Origin: JACCZX01 sp038216465
GTDB taxonomy: Bacteria > Pseudomonadota > Gammaproteobacteria > Burkholderiales > Burkholderiaceae_F
NCBI GenBank assembly: GCA_038216465.1
Contig: JBBQQC010000018.1
Coordinates: forward strand, 1 to 64,000
DNA: 64,000 nt
Reading direction: 5' to 3'
Shown: positions 31,437-40,812 of the stretch, in pieces
Layout: each line of letters begins with the position of its first letter
Position numbering within the stretch: position 1 is the stretch's first letter
Program-made: the position numbers and the translations under genes
Notes under the pieces: generated by a model
Databases searched by the model: none
Seen by the model: the letters and a program-made list of their open reading frames with translations, nothing else
Told to the model about the DNA's origin: nothing

Positions 31437-32831
31437 GTGCTCAGCTTATCGCGTCGTCAATTTTCGGCGGGGGCCTTGACCGAAATGGTGGTGTTCGCCG
31501 CCTGTTGCACGCTGATGATGATTCTAGCGGCCTTGCTGCATGTGGGGCCCTATGGCGTCAGCAGCGCAACCGTGTGGGTTCCCGCCTTCGAGTTTGCGTT
31601 GATCATGACCGCGCTGGGCGTCGTGTTCAGCCTGTTTCGCGTGGGAGAGCCGAAGTCCCTGACGGTCGTGTTTGCACGTACGGCGGTCGTGCTGGCAGTG
31701 GGGTTTCCTGTCGCCTATGCGTTGTTTGGTTTCGTCGCCGGTGGGTCGGTGGCGCGCGAGGTGTTAGGTTCCGCCAGTCTGTATGCGCTGGCGGGTGTCG
31801 TCATGATACGCATGACGATGTCCGCGGTGCAGAGCGCTGGGATGGGCCTGCAGCGGGTTCTGATCGTTGGCACTGGCGAGGAGGCACTGGCAGTAGAGCG
31901 AGTGATCGAAAAAGGCCCGCGCCGGTCGGTTGTGGTCGGGTTCTATCCAGTCGGTGTGGACGAAGACAAGCCGTTGCCGCCCACCCTAGGCAGCGCCTCG
32001 ACCTTCCCGCGGTCGCTGGATCTTCCCTCCATCGTCGAGCGTTTCAAGGTCGACGAGGTCATTATTGCCGTGCGCGAACAGCGCGGCGGTGTGCTGCCGA
32101 TCCGGGGGTTGTTGGAGTGCCGGGTGCGCGGCGTGCGGGTACGCGATCTGTCGGCGTTCTATGAGCGCGTGCGCGGTGAGGTGCCGATCGAATCGCTGAA
32201 GGCGAGCTGGTTGATCTACGGCGAGGGTTTTTCGCAGGACGTCTCCCGTGGCTTCGTCAAACGAACCTTCGATATCGTGCTTTCGCTCGTTCTTCTGATA
32301 CTCGCGCTGCCTGTGATGCTGCTGACGGCTATCGCCATCTTCCTCGAAGGCGGCGGTCCGGTATTTTTCCTTCAGGAGCGCGTCGGCCGCGCGGGCCGCA
32401 CCTTCTTGTGCGTCAAGTTCCGCAGCATGCAGATCGACGCCGAGGGCGATGGAGTTGCGCGCTGGGCAAGTGTCAACGACGCACGTGTCACTGTCGTCGG
32501 CAAGTTGCTGCGCAAGTTGCGAATCGACGAACTACCCCAGTTGTTCAACGTTCTAAGCGGTGAGATGAGCTTGGTCGGACCCCGTCCGGAGCGCCCTTCG
32601 TTCGTGGCTGGGCTGAAAGAGGAAATCCGCTTTTACGATGTGCGTCATTCGATCAAGCCCGGCGTCACCGGGTGGGCGCAAATTCGCTATCCGTATGGCT
32701 CGTCGGTCAAGGATTCGCAGCGCAAGCTGCAGTACGACCTTTACTACGTCAAGAACCATTCACTCGCCCTCGACGTATTGATTCTGATGGAGACGGTGCG
32801 GGTCGTTGTATTCGGTGAGGGCGCGCAGTAA
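31437..32831 (+). CDS. XrtA-type undecaprenyl-phosphate sugar phosphotransferase (EpsB-like)
   Basis: The 464-residue protein has several membrane helices in the first 130 residues, a CoA-binding-like middle, and a C-terminal bacterial sugar transferase domain: KRTFDIVLSLVLLILALPVM, then VGRAGRTFLCVKFRSM, ELPQLFNVLSGEMSLVGPRP and KPGVTGWAQI. It starts the repeat unit by putting a sugar 1-phosphate on undecaprenyl phosphate at the inner membrane. It matches the XrtA/PEP-CTERM-linked glycosyltransferase group. Start is GTG at 31437 with AGGGAG six bases upstream. It is the first gene after the sigma-54-like promoter. Confidence 0.93.
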   Translation: MLSLSRRQFSAGALTEMVVFAACCTLMMILAALLHVGPYGVSSATVWVPAFEFALIMTALGVVFSLFRVGEPKSLTVVFARTAVVLAVGFPVAYALFGFVAGGSVAREVLGSASLYALAGVVMIRMTMSAVQSAGMGLQRVLIVGTGEEALAVERVIEKGPRRSVVVGFYPVGVDEDKPLPPTLGSASTFPRSLDLPSIVERFKVDEVIIAVREQRGGVLPIRGLLECRVRGVRVRDLSAFYERVRGEVPIESLKASWLIYGEGFSQDVSRGFVKRTFDIVLSLVLLILALPVMLLTAIAIFLEGGGPVFFLQERVGRAGRTFLCVKFRSMQIDAEGDGVARWASVNDARVTVVGKLLRKLRIDELPQLFNVLSGEMSLVGPRPERPSFVAGLKEEIRFYDVRHSIKPGVTGWAQIRYPYGSSVKDSQRKLQYDLYYVKNHSLALDVLILMETVRVVVFGEGAQ

Positions 32832-32972
32832 GGCTACCGCGTTCGATGGCCTCATCGTGGCCAATGTAATAGACTGGATTTCACCGCCATGCGAGCCGCT
32901 GGATTCGGCGACTGCATGCTGGTGAGTGTTGTTTTTGCAAAGGTCGTTTTGCGTTTCGGCGAAGGAAAAGCA

Positions 32973-33590
32973 ATGGTTCGTACAAAGAACACTTCATTTG
33001 GGCTTCTCGGCTTGATGCTGATCTCGCTGCTGGGCGCGTGCAGCAGTAACAACTATCCGCCGGCACCGGCCACGGCGGCGAGCCCCGACTACCGTTATGT
33101 GATCGGTCCGCTCGACACCGTCAACGTCGTCGTGTGGCGCAATCCCGAGCTTTCGGGAACGGTGTCGGTTCGTCCCGATGGGCGCATTTCAACACCACTG
33201 GTCGAAGACATTCAAGCCCTTGGCCGCAACCCAGTCGAGCTGGCGCGGGATCTCGAAAAAGCGCTGGCTAAATATATTCGCGATCCGCAGGTCACCGTGA
33301 TGGTGACCAACTTCGCCGGCTCGTCGACCGAGCAGATCCGGATCGTTGGCGAAGCTGCCAAACCCCAGGCGATTCCGTACCGTCAAAACATGACGGTGCT
33401 CGACGTAATGATCCTAGTCGGAGGGCTTACTGATTTCGCCGATGGTAATCGCGCCGTGCTAGTGCGAGGAGCGGAAAAAGGCAAGCAATACAGCGTGCGG
33501 CTAGCGGATCTAGTGCGGCGTGGCGACATCTCCGCCAATGTCGACGTGCGGCCGGGTGATGTGTTGATCATCCCGCAGAGTTGGTTCTGA
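32973..33590 (+). CDS. polysaccharide export lipoprotein (Wza/EpsE-like, XrtA type)
   Basis: The 205-residue lipoprotein has a lipobox SLLGAC (Cys23) and the Poly_export domain: YVIGPLDTVNVVVWRNPELS, then VRPDGRISTPLVEDIQALG. A SLBB-like domain follows (about 110-205), with VLDVMILVGGLTDFA and ending in VDVRPGDVLIIPQSWF. It forms or helps form the outer-membrane pore for polysaccharide export. ATG at 32973 has GAAGGA before it; the frame is open to 32889 but the upstream part has no export signal. The 141-base gap before it shows no clear promoter. Confidence 0.93.
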   Translation: MVRTKNTSFGLLGLMLISLLGACSSNNYPPAPATAASPDYRYVIGPLDTVNVVVWRNPELSGTVSVRPDGRISTPLVEDIQALGRNPVELARDLEKALAKYIRDPQVTVMVTNFAGSSTEQIRIVGEAAKPQAIPYRQNMTVLDVMILVGGLTDFADGNRAVLVRGAEKGKQYSVRLADLVRRGDISANVDVRPGDVLIIPQSWF

Positions 33591-33652
33591 GTTTCATCGC
33601 TACTTTGCCTGAGCCGGCGTATGGCGCTGCTTTCCCTCTATTGGTGTAATTG

Positions 33653-35209
33653 ATGGAAGAGTTGCTTCGGCAGTTTTCGACGATCGGCGGCGCCATGTGG
33701 CGCCGCCGCTGGATCGGGCTGGCTGTTGCATGGATGGTTGCCGTTGTCGGCGCGGTGATTGTTTGGCGCACGCCGGACCGGTACGAGGCGACAGCACGCG
33801 TTTTCGTCGATACACAAACTGTTTTGAAGCCTCTGATGGCGGGGTTGGCCGTGCAACCGAACATCGACGAGCAGATCGGCATGCTGGCACGCACGATCAT
33901 CGCGCGCCCCAACATCGAGAAGATCATGCACAGCGCAAACCTCGATATCGAGGCGTCGTCGCAGATTGAACGTGACCAGATGGTTGATGACCTGACCAGG
34001 CGTCTGCGGTTTACCGGCGGCGGGCGCGAAAACATTTATACGATCTCGTATCAGGACACGAATCCGGACCGTTCCAAGCGAGTGGTTCAGGACCTGCTTT
34101 CGCTGTTCGTCGAATCGGGCCTCGGTAACAAGCGGCGTGACAGTGAGTCTGCGCGTCGTTTTATCGACGAGCAGATCAAAGGATATGAGCAGAAGCTAGC
34201 TGAGTCCGAGAACCGGCTAAAAGAATTTAAGCTGAAGAATCTCGGTGTGACCAGCGGTACTGGCCTCGATTACTTTACGCGCATGAATGCGCTGAGCGAA
34301 GAAGCGGCCAAAGCACGACTGGAACTGAGATCAGCCGAGCAGGCGCGTGATGCCTACCGGCGTGAGCTCTCCGGCGAAGACCCGGTGATGCTGCCTGATA
34401 TGAACTCCGCGGCTGGGGCCACAGCGAACACGACCGAATACGATGCGCGCATCGACGCGCAGCGCAAGCAGCTCGATGAATTGCTGCGCCGTTACACCGA
34501 TCAGCACCCCGACGTAGCGTCAACGAGGCGGTTGATCGCGCAACTTGAAGAGCAGAGGAAGCAGGAACTCGACGTCCGACGCAAAGCTGCTGCGCTGGCC
34601 CCGGCGCGCTTGTCAGCTTCGACCAATCCCGTTTTTCAGCGCATCAAGATCTCATTGGCCGAAGCCGAGGCAAACGTCGCTTCGCTGCGTGCTCGGGTTT
34701 CGGAGAGTGAGGGGAGGCTGGCTCAATTGCGTGCGGTTGCGGGCAAGGCGCCCGGCATCGAGGCCGATCTTGCGCAGTTAAACCGCGATTACGATGTGCT
34801 GCGGAAAAACTACGAACAGCTGGTGAGTCGAAGAGAGTCGGCGTCACTCGGTGGCGACGTCGATTCGGCCGGACTCGCCGAGTTCCGCATCATTGACCCG
34901 CCGCGCATCGCGCCCAGGCCGGTGTTTCCGAATCGGCTGGCGCTGATTTTCCTGGTATTGCTGGCCGCGCTGGGTGCCGGGCTCGGCGCGAGTTTCGCGA
35001 TGGCGCGCTTGTTTCCGACGTTCCACTCAGTCGCGGCAATACGCCAGTTCTCGTCGCGCGCCGTGCTCGGCAGTGTCTCCTTGCTTGAAACGCCGGCGGT
35101 GCTTTTGCGGCACCGGATTGCGAATGCTGCGTTCGCAGGGGGCCTTGCTTCGCTAGTCGTTGCCTGTGGCGTATGGGCCACCTGGGTGTCGATGAGCGTG
35201 CGGGTGTGA
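33653..35209 (+). CDS. chain-length determinant (Wzz/EpsF-like, XrtA type)
   Basis: The 518-residue inner-membrane protein has an N-terminal helix after LLRQFSTIGGAMWRRRW (about 18-35), a long coiled-coil periplasmic domain with heptads (KGYEQKLAESENRLKEFKL, then AQRKQLDELLRRY), a GNVR-like C-terminal segment (LAQLNRDYDVLRKNYEQL) and C-terminal helices near 425 and 495. It sets polymer length and pairs with the tyrosine kinase encoded next, with 10 bases between. ATG at 33653 is used; TTG 33650 lies just before it. Confidence 0.92.
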   Translation: MEELLRQFSTIGGAMWRRRWIGLAVAWMVAVVGAVIVWRTPDRYEATARVFVDTQTVLKPLMAGLAVQPNIDEQIGMLARTIIARPNIEKIMHSANLDIEASSQIERDQMVDDLTRRLRFTGGGRENIYTISYQDTNPDRSKRVVQDLLSLFVESGLGNKRRDSESARRFIDEQIKGYEQKLAESENRLKEFKLKNLGVTSGTGLDYFTRMNALSEEAAKARLELRSAEQARDAYRRELSGEDPVMLPDMNSAAGATANTTEYDARIDAQRKQLDELLRRYTDQHPDVASTRRLIAQLEEQRKQELDVRRKAAALAPARLSASTNPVFQRIKISLAEAEANVASLRARVSESEGRLAQLRAVAGKAPGIEADLAQLNRDYDVLRKNYEQLVSRRESASLGGDVDSAGLAEFRIIDPPRIAPRPVFPNRLALIFLVLLAALGAGLGASFAMARLFPTFHSVAAIRQFSSRAVLGSVSLLETPAVLLRHRIANAAFAGGLASLVVACGVWATWVSMSVRV

Positions 35210-35219
35210 GGGGCGTCAC

Positions 35220-36155
35220 TTGAACACGATCGAGCAAGCGGCACGCCGTCTGGCCCAACTACGAAGCGCGGGCGTCGAAGCGACGGTTGATGCGTATTCG
35301 GCGGCCGTCGCGCCCGCAATCCGTCAGGACGAACTCGATAATGATCCGGTTGCGCTGCGCTCCGGCGATGCCGAGCGTGTTACGCGCGTCTTTAAGTCAG
35401 ACGGGGAGCGTGCGCGCGATCAGGGATTGGAATCGCCACAGATCAACATCGATCTCGAGCGCCTGTCGGCCATGGGCTACGTCTCGCCGCATGCGCCGTC
35501 ATCGCGTCGTGCGGAGGAATTCCGCATGGTCAAGCGGCCGCTGCTGAACAACGCGCGCGGCAAATCGGCAGCACCCGTTATCAATGCGAATCGCATCATG
35601 GTGACAAGCTCGCTTGCGCGCGAAGGCAAGACCTTCGTTTCGATCAATCTCGCGATTTCAATCGCGCTCGAGCGCGATACGACCGTTCTGCTGATCGACG
35701 CTGACGCAACGCGGCCGGCGGTGCTCGAGCGACTCGCGCTGCCGCCCGCAAAGGGCCTGCTCGACGTTTTGAGCGACCCCGAGCTCGATATTCAAACGGT
35801 ACTGCTGCGGACCAACGTCGAGCGGCTGGCGATTCTCCCGGCAGGAACGCTGCACGAGCAGGCGACCGAGCTACTTGCGAGCCGGCGCATGAGTGCGCTG
35901 GTGGACAAGCTGGCGGCGCGGTTCCCCAATCGCATTCTGGTGTTCGACGCACCCCCGTTACTGGGTTCGACCGAGTCGCGGGTGCTCGCAGCGCACATGG
36001 GGCAGGTGGTCCTGGTGATCGAGGCCGATCGGACTCCGCAACGCCAGGTCAACGACGCGCTGGTGACGCTTGAGAGCTGCCCAGTTGTCATGACGTTGCT
36101 GAACAAAGCGTCGTCTTCAGAGGCAGGCTCATATTACGGTTCGCGCGTTACTTGA
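35220..36155 (+). CDS. tyrosine autokinase-like ATPase (EpsG/CpsD type, XrtA system)
   Basis: The 311-residue cytoplasmic protein has a BY-kinase fold: a Walker A-like loop VTSSLAREGKTFVSINLA (residues about 125-142), Walker A-prime LLIDADATRP and Walker B-type LVFDAPPLLGS. The loop has ALAREGKT-like Ala-Arg in place of the usual Pro-Gly before EGK. The C-terminal tail carries only SYYG, not the long Tyr cluster of classic BY-kinases. It should control chain length through the protein encoded just upstream. The start is a TTG at 35220 with GAGGGG before it; no ATG or GTG fits as well. Confidence 0.88.
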   Translation: MNTIEQAARRLAQLRSAGVEATVDAYSAAVAPAIRQDELDNDPVALRSGDAERVTRVFKSDGERARDQGLESPQINIDLERLSAMGYVSPHAPSSRRAEEFRMVKRPLLNNARGKSAAPVINANRIMVTSSLAREGKTFVSINLAISIALERDTTVLLIDADATRPAVLERLALPPAKGLLDVLSDPELDIQTVLLRTNVERLAILPAGTLHEQATELLASRRMSALVDKLAARFPNRILVFDAPPLLGSTESRVLAAHMGQVVLVIEADRTPQRQVNDALVTLESCPVVMTLLNKASSSEAGSYYGSRVT

Positions 36156-37711
36156 GACCGCCGGTGCGTGCGCCTGATACTGCAGCTGCCTGTTTGAGCG
36201 GTTGGCTTTGCCGGGCCTTCGTCTGCACCGCACCTGCCTTCTGCTGTGCGGGTTCCGCGTATGCCCAGCGTTGGGTTGTCGAGCCCAGCATTCAGGCGCA
36301 GGCCACGCTGACGAATAACGCCAATTACGACATCGGCTCGCAGCGCGAGGCCGACTTGATTTTCAACGTGATGCCGGCGATCAGCTTTACGCGAGAGGGG
36401 CCGCGCTTGCGACTAAACGGCGCCGCGTCGCTGAATGTCATCGGCTACGCCGAGGGCACGCAGACAAGCCGCCTGCTGCCACAGGCGAGCATCCTTGCCA
36501 ACCTGGAGGCGATCGACCGGATCTTCTACGTCGATGCGGGACTGCAAACGAATCAGGAAGTGCTCAATCCGTTTTTGGCACGGTCGGATACTGCTTCGAC
36601 GTTCAACAAGTACACCTACACGCAGGCGCGAATCGCTCCGTATTTGCAGGGCAACCTGGGCAGCGACTGGCGCTATCTGGTGCGGAGCGACAACTCGTAC
36701 ACGTACACGTCACAGTCAGATACGTCGTTGGCGGACGCCTACTACGGCCGCCACGCAGCGGAGATCGTGCGTCTCGCAACTCCCCTTGGCGCATCGTTGC
36801 GTGTGCAGAGCGACGTGACGCGCTTTAGCAACCAACCCGAAGCTGATCAGCATCTTGAGGTCGCGCGGGCAACGATCGACTATGCCTTCACGCCCCAGTT
36901 CACGTTGGGCCTGCGCGGCGGTTATGAACGCACCAACTACACGACCGCCGACGAGTCGGGATTGATCTACGGGGCTTCGATGGCGTGGTTGCCGAACCCG
37001 CGCACGCGGCTGACGGGTTTCTGGGAAAGCCGGTTTTTCGGGCCGGCGTACGAGGCATCGTTTTCCAACCGCCAGCGGCGTTTTGCCACCACTCTATCGT
37101 TCTCGCGCTCGGTCGCCACGTATCCTCAGTTGATCCTGCAGCTGCCGTCGACCGGCAACGTAGCGAACTTGCTGAACGCGATTCTGATCGCGCGCTTTCC
37201 GGATCCGGTCGAGCGCGCGCAACAGGTGCAGGACCTGATTGCGCGCCAGGTATTGCCGTCGTCGCTGCCGGGCGCGATCAATATTTTCTCGCGCGGAATC
37301 AATGTGCTGACGTCGGGCGCTGCCACCTTTGCTCTAACCGGCGTGCGTAACACACTTGCGCTGAACGTTTTCTATCTGAAGACCGAGTTGTTGCCCGACG
37401 CGGCGATCCCGCCGACCTTCATCACCTTCAACAACAGCATTCAAAAGGGCGCCTCGCTGTCTCTCAATCACCGGCTGAGCCCGCTGATGACGCTAAACGC
37501 CTCGGCGACCCGGCGCGAAACGCGCGGGTTTGATCTGAGTTCCGGCAATGTGACCGAGCAGAATATTTTCGCCGTGCAGGCAACGCGCCAGTTGACGCGA
37601 CGCAGCCAGGCGTTCCTTGGTGCTCGTTACCAACAGCAGGATTCGAGCTCCAGTTTCATTCGTGACACCAACGAAGCTGCGATCTTCGTTGGCCTCGCGC
37701 ATCGGCTGTAG
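36152..37711 (+). CDS. outer-membrane beta-barrel protein of the XrtA/PEP-CTERM locus
   Basis: A 519-residue exported protein with a signal ending near AYAQRW and then alternating beta-strand sequence rich in Tyr, Asn and Arg, ending VGLAHRL with a C-terminal hydrophobic pattern and Leu, as in outer-membrane barrels. It matches the conserved PEP-CTERM-locus outer-membrane protein family of unknown function and may act in polymer secretion. The TTG at 36152 overlaps the kinase stop (TTGA); a GTG at 36164 is the alternative. No strong Shine-Dalgarno is seen for either, so translation is probably coupled. Confidence 0.86.
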   Translation: MRPPVRAPDTAAACLSGWLCRAFVCTAPAFCCAGSAYAQRWVVEPSIQAQATLTNNANYDIGSQREADLIFNVMPAISFTREGPRLRLNGAASLNVIGYAEGTQTSRLLPQASILANLEAIDRIFYVDAGLQTNQEVLNPFLARSDTASTFNKYTYTQARIAPYLQGNLGSDWRYLVRSDNSYTYTSQSDTSLADAYYGRHAAEIVRLATPLGASLRVQSDVTRFSNQPEADQHLEVARATIDYAFTPQFTLGLRGGYERTNYTTADESGLIYGASMAWLPNPRTRLTGFWESRFFGPAYEASFSNRQRRFATTLSFSRSVATYPQLILQLPSTGNVANLLNAILIARFPDPVERAQQVQDLIARQVLPSSLPGAINIFSRGINVLTSGAATFALTGVRNTLALNVFYLKTELLPDAAIPPTFITFNNSIQKGASLSLNHRLSPLMTLNASATRRETRGFDLSSGNVTEQNIFAVQATRQLTRRSQAFLGARYQQQDSSSSFIRDTNEAAIFVGLAHRL

Positions 37712-37716
37712 CGACT

Positions 37717-38793
37717 ATGTACGAGGACTTCTACGGATTCTCCGGCAAGCCATTCCAGCTCAGCCCCGACCCGGCGTTCTACTTCGGAAGTAAAGGGCAC
37801 AAGAGCGCGTTCGCGTATTTGAAATATGGCGTTTATCAGGGCGAAGGGTTTCTGGTCATCACCGGCGACATCGGCACTGGCAAGACCACGCTGGTGCGTG
37901 CACTGCTGAATGAACTCGACCCGCATGAGGTCGTAGCGGCGCAGATCGTCAGTACGCAGCTCGATGCGGATGATCTGCTGCGTGCGGTCGCCACAGCGTT
38001 CGGCGTCAAGACGCGGGCCGACGACAAGGCGCAGCTAATCGCGACGATCGAAGCGTTTCTGCTGACGACTCTGCAAGAGGGCAAGCGCGCGCTGTTGGTC
38101 GTCGACGAGGCGCAGAACCTGGGCGCCCGCTCGCTGGAAGAGTTGCGCATGCTGTCCAATTTTCAGTGTGGCGACCACGCCCTGCTGCAAAGCTTCTTGA
38201 TCGGCCAGCCCGAGTTGCGCATCCTGATGCGGTCGCCGTTGATGGAGCAGTTCAGGCAGCGGGTGATTGCTTCGTATCACCTGGGCCCGCTCGATCAGGC
38301 CGACGCTCGAGCGTACGTCGAACACCGCCTGCACTTCGTCGGGTGGAAGGACGACCCCAAGTTTGCAGATGACGCCTTTACTGAAATCCATCGCGCGACC
38401 GGCGGCGTGCCGCGGCGGATCAATTCGGTGTGTAACCGGGTGCTGTTGGCGGCGTATCTCGTCGAGAAGCACGCCATCGAGCAGTCCGATATCGCTGCGG
38501 CGGCGTCGGAAATCGCCGGCGAGATGGGCGCCGACATTGCGTTACCGTTGTCGCTGACCAAGCGCGAGGCTCTGACTGCCGCGCCGAAGCGCGATGGCGC
38601 GGCAGCCAAGCGCGAGCCGGTTTCGAGCAGTCGGGTCGCGGCGCGCCCGCTGGCCGCGATCACCGAGCGGATTGAACATCTCGAACACAATGTGGACGGG
38701 TTATTGAGCGTCGTGCGCGGCATTGTGGAGCCAGAGCGTGCGCTGCCCGACGAAGAGACTCGAGGCCCGGCTCGATCGTCCAAGGGCAGGTGA
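37717..38793 (+). CDS. XrtA-associated AAA ATPase (ExeA/GspA-like)
   Basis: The 358-residue protein starts MYEDFYGFSGKPFQLSPDP, the ExeA-like signature, followed by Walker A TGDIGTGKTTLVRAL (about 48-62) and Walker B LLVVDEAQNL. The C-terminal helical part includes GGVPRRINSVCNRVLLAA. ExeA relatives use ATP to help assemble secretion machinery through the cell wall; here the target is presumably the polysaccharide exporter. The tail after residue 275 is low-complexity and basic. Confidence 0.92.
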   Translation: MYEDFYGFSGKPFQLSPDPAFYFGSKGHKSAFAYLKYGVYQGEGFLVITGDIGTGKTTLVRALLNELDPHEVVAAQIVSTQLDADDLLRAVATAFGVKTRADDKAQLIATIEAFLLTTLQEGKRALLVVDEAQNLGARSLEELRMLSNFQCGDHALLQSFLIGQPELRILMRSPLMEQFRQRVIASYHLGPLDQADARAYVEHRLHFVGWKDDPKFADDAFTEIHRATGGVPRRINSVCNRVLLAAYLVEKHAIEQSDIAAAASEIAGEMGADIALPLSLTKREALTAAPKRDGAAAKREPVSSSRVAARPLAAITERIEHLEHNVDGLLSVVRGIVEPERALPDEETRGPARSSKGR

Positions 38794-38794
38794 G

Positions 38795-39946
38795 ATGGCC
38801 GGCGCCGGTCCGGTGTTGTGTGTTGTCGGCGCACGGCCCAACTACATGAAAGTCGCTCCGCTGCTGAAGGCGTTCCAAGGCTGCGCCGGCTTGCCGCGCG
38901 CAGTGCTGGTTCATACAGGTCAGCATTACGACTTTGACCTGAACGATCGCTTGTTCGTCGACCTCGAGCTTCCGGCGCCCGATGTCAATCTCGAGGTTGG
39001 TTCTGGCTCGCACGCGGTGCAAACGGCAGAAGTGATGAAACGTTTTGAGCCCGTGATTGATCGATACGAGCCGTCGTGCGTTGTCGTGGCCGGAGACGTG
39101 AATTCGACGCTGGCGTGCAGCCTGGTGGCGTCCAAGAAGAATGTCGCGGTCGCGCACATCGAGGCGGGATTGCGTAGCTTCGACCGCTCGATGCCCGAAG
39201 AAATCAACCGCCTGTTGACCGATCAGCTGGCGGATCTGCTCTACACGACCGAGCGCAGCGCGCACGCCAACCTGGAGCGCGAGGGGATCAGCGGAGAGCG
39301 CGTGCACTTCGTCGGCAACCTAATGATCGACGCGCTGCGGGCAGCGCTGCCGAAGGCGGTTCCCGCCAATGAGTTGCTGCGGCGAGCCGGAGTCAGCGAA
39401 CTGCGCGGTGGCGACCAGGCCGGCTATGCGGCGGTCACTCTGCATCGCCCATCGAACGTCGACGATGAACAAACGCTGTCGCACATCGTCTCAATCTTGG
39501 GGGAGGTTGGGCAGCGCATGCCGGTGATCTGGCCGCTTCACCCGCGGACGCGGACGAATATCGAAAAGTTCGGCCTCAGTGGCTTGATGCAGCGGCAGTC
39601 GATCGCGTGCCTGCCGCCGCTCGGCTATCTGGAAATGGTAGGACTGTTGCGCGATGCCGCGCTGGTGCTGACGGACTCCGGGGGAGTGCAGGAAGAAACC
39701 ACTGCGCTCGGCGTGCCTTGCTTGACGATGCGCTCGAACACCGAACGTCCGATCACGGTCGACGAAGGCACCAATACCTTGGTAGGCACGGACCGCATGC
39801 GGATTCTCGCTGCGGTGGACGAGGTTCTGCGCACGGGCGGCAAGCGTGGCCAGATTCCGGAATTGTGGGACGGCAAAGCCGCACCGCGCATCGTGCACCA
39901 CATGGCGCGTTGGCTTTCTGAGCGCGCCGGCGCGCGTTTTCAATGA
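38795..39946 (+). CDS. wecB: UDP-N-acetylglucosamine 2-epimerase (non-hydrolysing)
   Basis: The 383-residue enzyme starts VLCVVGARPNYMKVAPLL and has GQHYD near residue 49, IEAGLRSFDRSMPEEINR, HRPSNVDD and LTDSGGVQEETTALGVP, all standard for UDP-GlcNAc 2-epimerase. It makes UDP-ManNAc for the polymer. With the dehydrogenase at 29787 it would give UDP-ManNAcA. ATG at 38795 with AGGTGAG just before it, two bases after the ATPase gene; it ends in an ATGA overlap with the deacetylase gene. Confidence 0.95.
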   Translation: MAGAGPVLCVVGARPNYMKVAPLLKAFQGCAGLPRAVLVHTGQHYDFDLNDRLFVDLELPAPDVNLEVGSGSHAVQTAEVMKRFEPVIDRYEPSCVVVAGDVNSTLACSLVASKKNVAVAHIEAGLRSFDRSMPEEINRLLTDQLADLLYTTERSAHANLEREGISGERVHFVGNLMIDALRAALPKAVPANELLRRAGVSELRGGDQAGYAAVTLHRPSNVDDEQTLSHIVSILGEVGQRMPVIWPLHPRTRTNIEKFGLSGLMQRQSIACLPPLGYLEMVGLLRDAALVLTDSGGVQEETTALGVPCLTMRSNTERPITVDEGTNTLVGTDRMRILAAVDEVLRTGGKRGQIPELWDGKAAPRIVHHMARWLSERAGARFQ

Positions 39947-40812
39947 CCGCGCGGCTGCTTCCGCTCTCGGCGCCCGGCGTGATTGCCAATGCGCTGACGA
40001 TCGACGTCGAGGACTATTTTCAGGTGTCGGCCTTTGCACCGTACATCGAACGCAGTGCGTGGGACTCAACACCGTGCCGAGTCGAGCGCAACATCGAGCG
40101 CATTCTGTCGCTTCTCGACGAGCACAAAGCAAAGGCGACATTTTTCACGCTTGGCTGGTTGGCGCAGCGTTATCCGCACGTCGTGCGCGACATCGGTGCA
40201 GCCGGCCACGAGGTGGCGAGCCATGGTCAGGCGCATCTGCGTGCATCCGAACAATCGCCCGCGCAGTTTGACGCCGACATTCGCGACGCGAAGAAGATGC
40301 TCGAAGACACGGTCGGTGCCGCGGTACGCGGCTATCGCGCGCCGAGCTTTTCGATCGGCCGCGACAATTCATGGGCGTTTGATCGCATCGCGCAGGCGGG
40401 CTATCTCTATAGCTCGAGTGTTTATCCGGTCCAACACGATCATTACGGATGGCCTGCAGCGCCACGCTTTGCGTTTCGCACCGACGCCGGCGTCCTCGAA
40501 ATCCCGGTCAGTACTGCGCGCGTGTTCGGCCGCAACCTACCGGCGGGCGGTGGCGGATATTTCCGGCTCGCACCCTACGTGCTTTCGCGCTGGGCCATTA
40601 ATCGAGTTAATCGCACCGACAGGCAGCCGGCGATTTTTTACTTCCACCCATGGGAGATCGATCCGCAACAGCCGCGCGTTGCAGGCATCGGACTGAAAAC
40701 TCGCTTTCGCCACTACGTGAACCTCAATCGTACCGAGCGCAGGCTGCGGCGTTTGCTCAGTGATTTTCGCTGGGATCGGGTAGATCGCGTTTTCGATCTC
40801 GATGCAGCGTGA
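39943..40812 (+). CDS. XrtA-type polysaccharide deacetylase
   Basis: The 289-residue NodB-fold enzyme has ALTIDVEDYFQVSAF with the catalytic Asp-Asp region in the DVEDYFQ form of this group, the metal-binding SHGQAH (His-x3-His), and YRAPSFSIG. The C-terminal FYFHPWEID carries the catalytic His. It removes N-acetyl groups from the polymer, probably in the periplasm although no signal peptide is visible. The start overlaps the epimerase stop (ATGA) and the end overlaps the FemAB gene. Confidence 0.92.
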   Translation: MTARLLPLSAPGVIANALTIDVEDYFQVSAFAPYIERSAWDSTPCRVERNIERILSLLDEHKAKATFFTLGWLAQRYPHVVRDIGAAGHEVASHGQAHLRASEQSPAQFDADIRDAKKMLEDTVGAAVRGYRAPSFSIGRDNSWAFDRIAQAGYLYSSSVYPVQHDHYGWPAAPRFAFRTDAGVLEIPVSTARVFGRNLPAGGGGYFRLAPYVLSRWAINRVNRTDRQPAIFYFHPWEIDPQQPRVAGIGLKTRFRHYVNLNRTERRLRRLLSDFRWDRVDRVFDLDAA

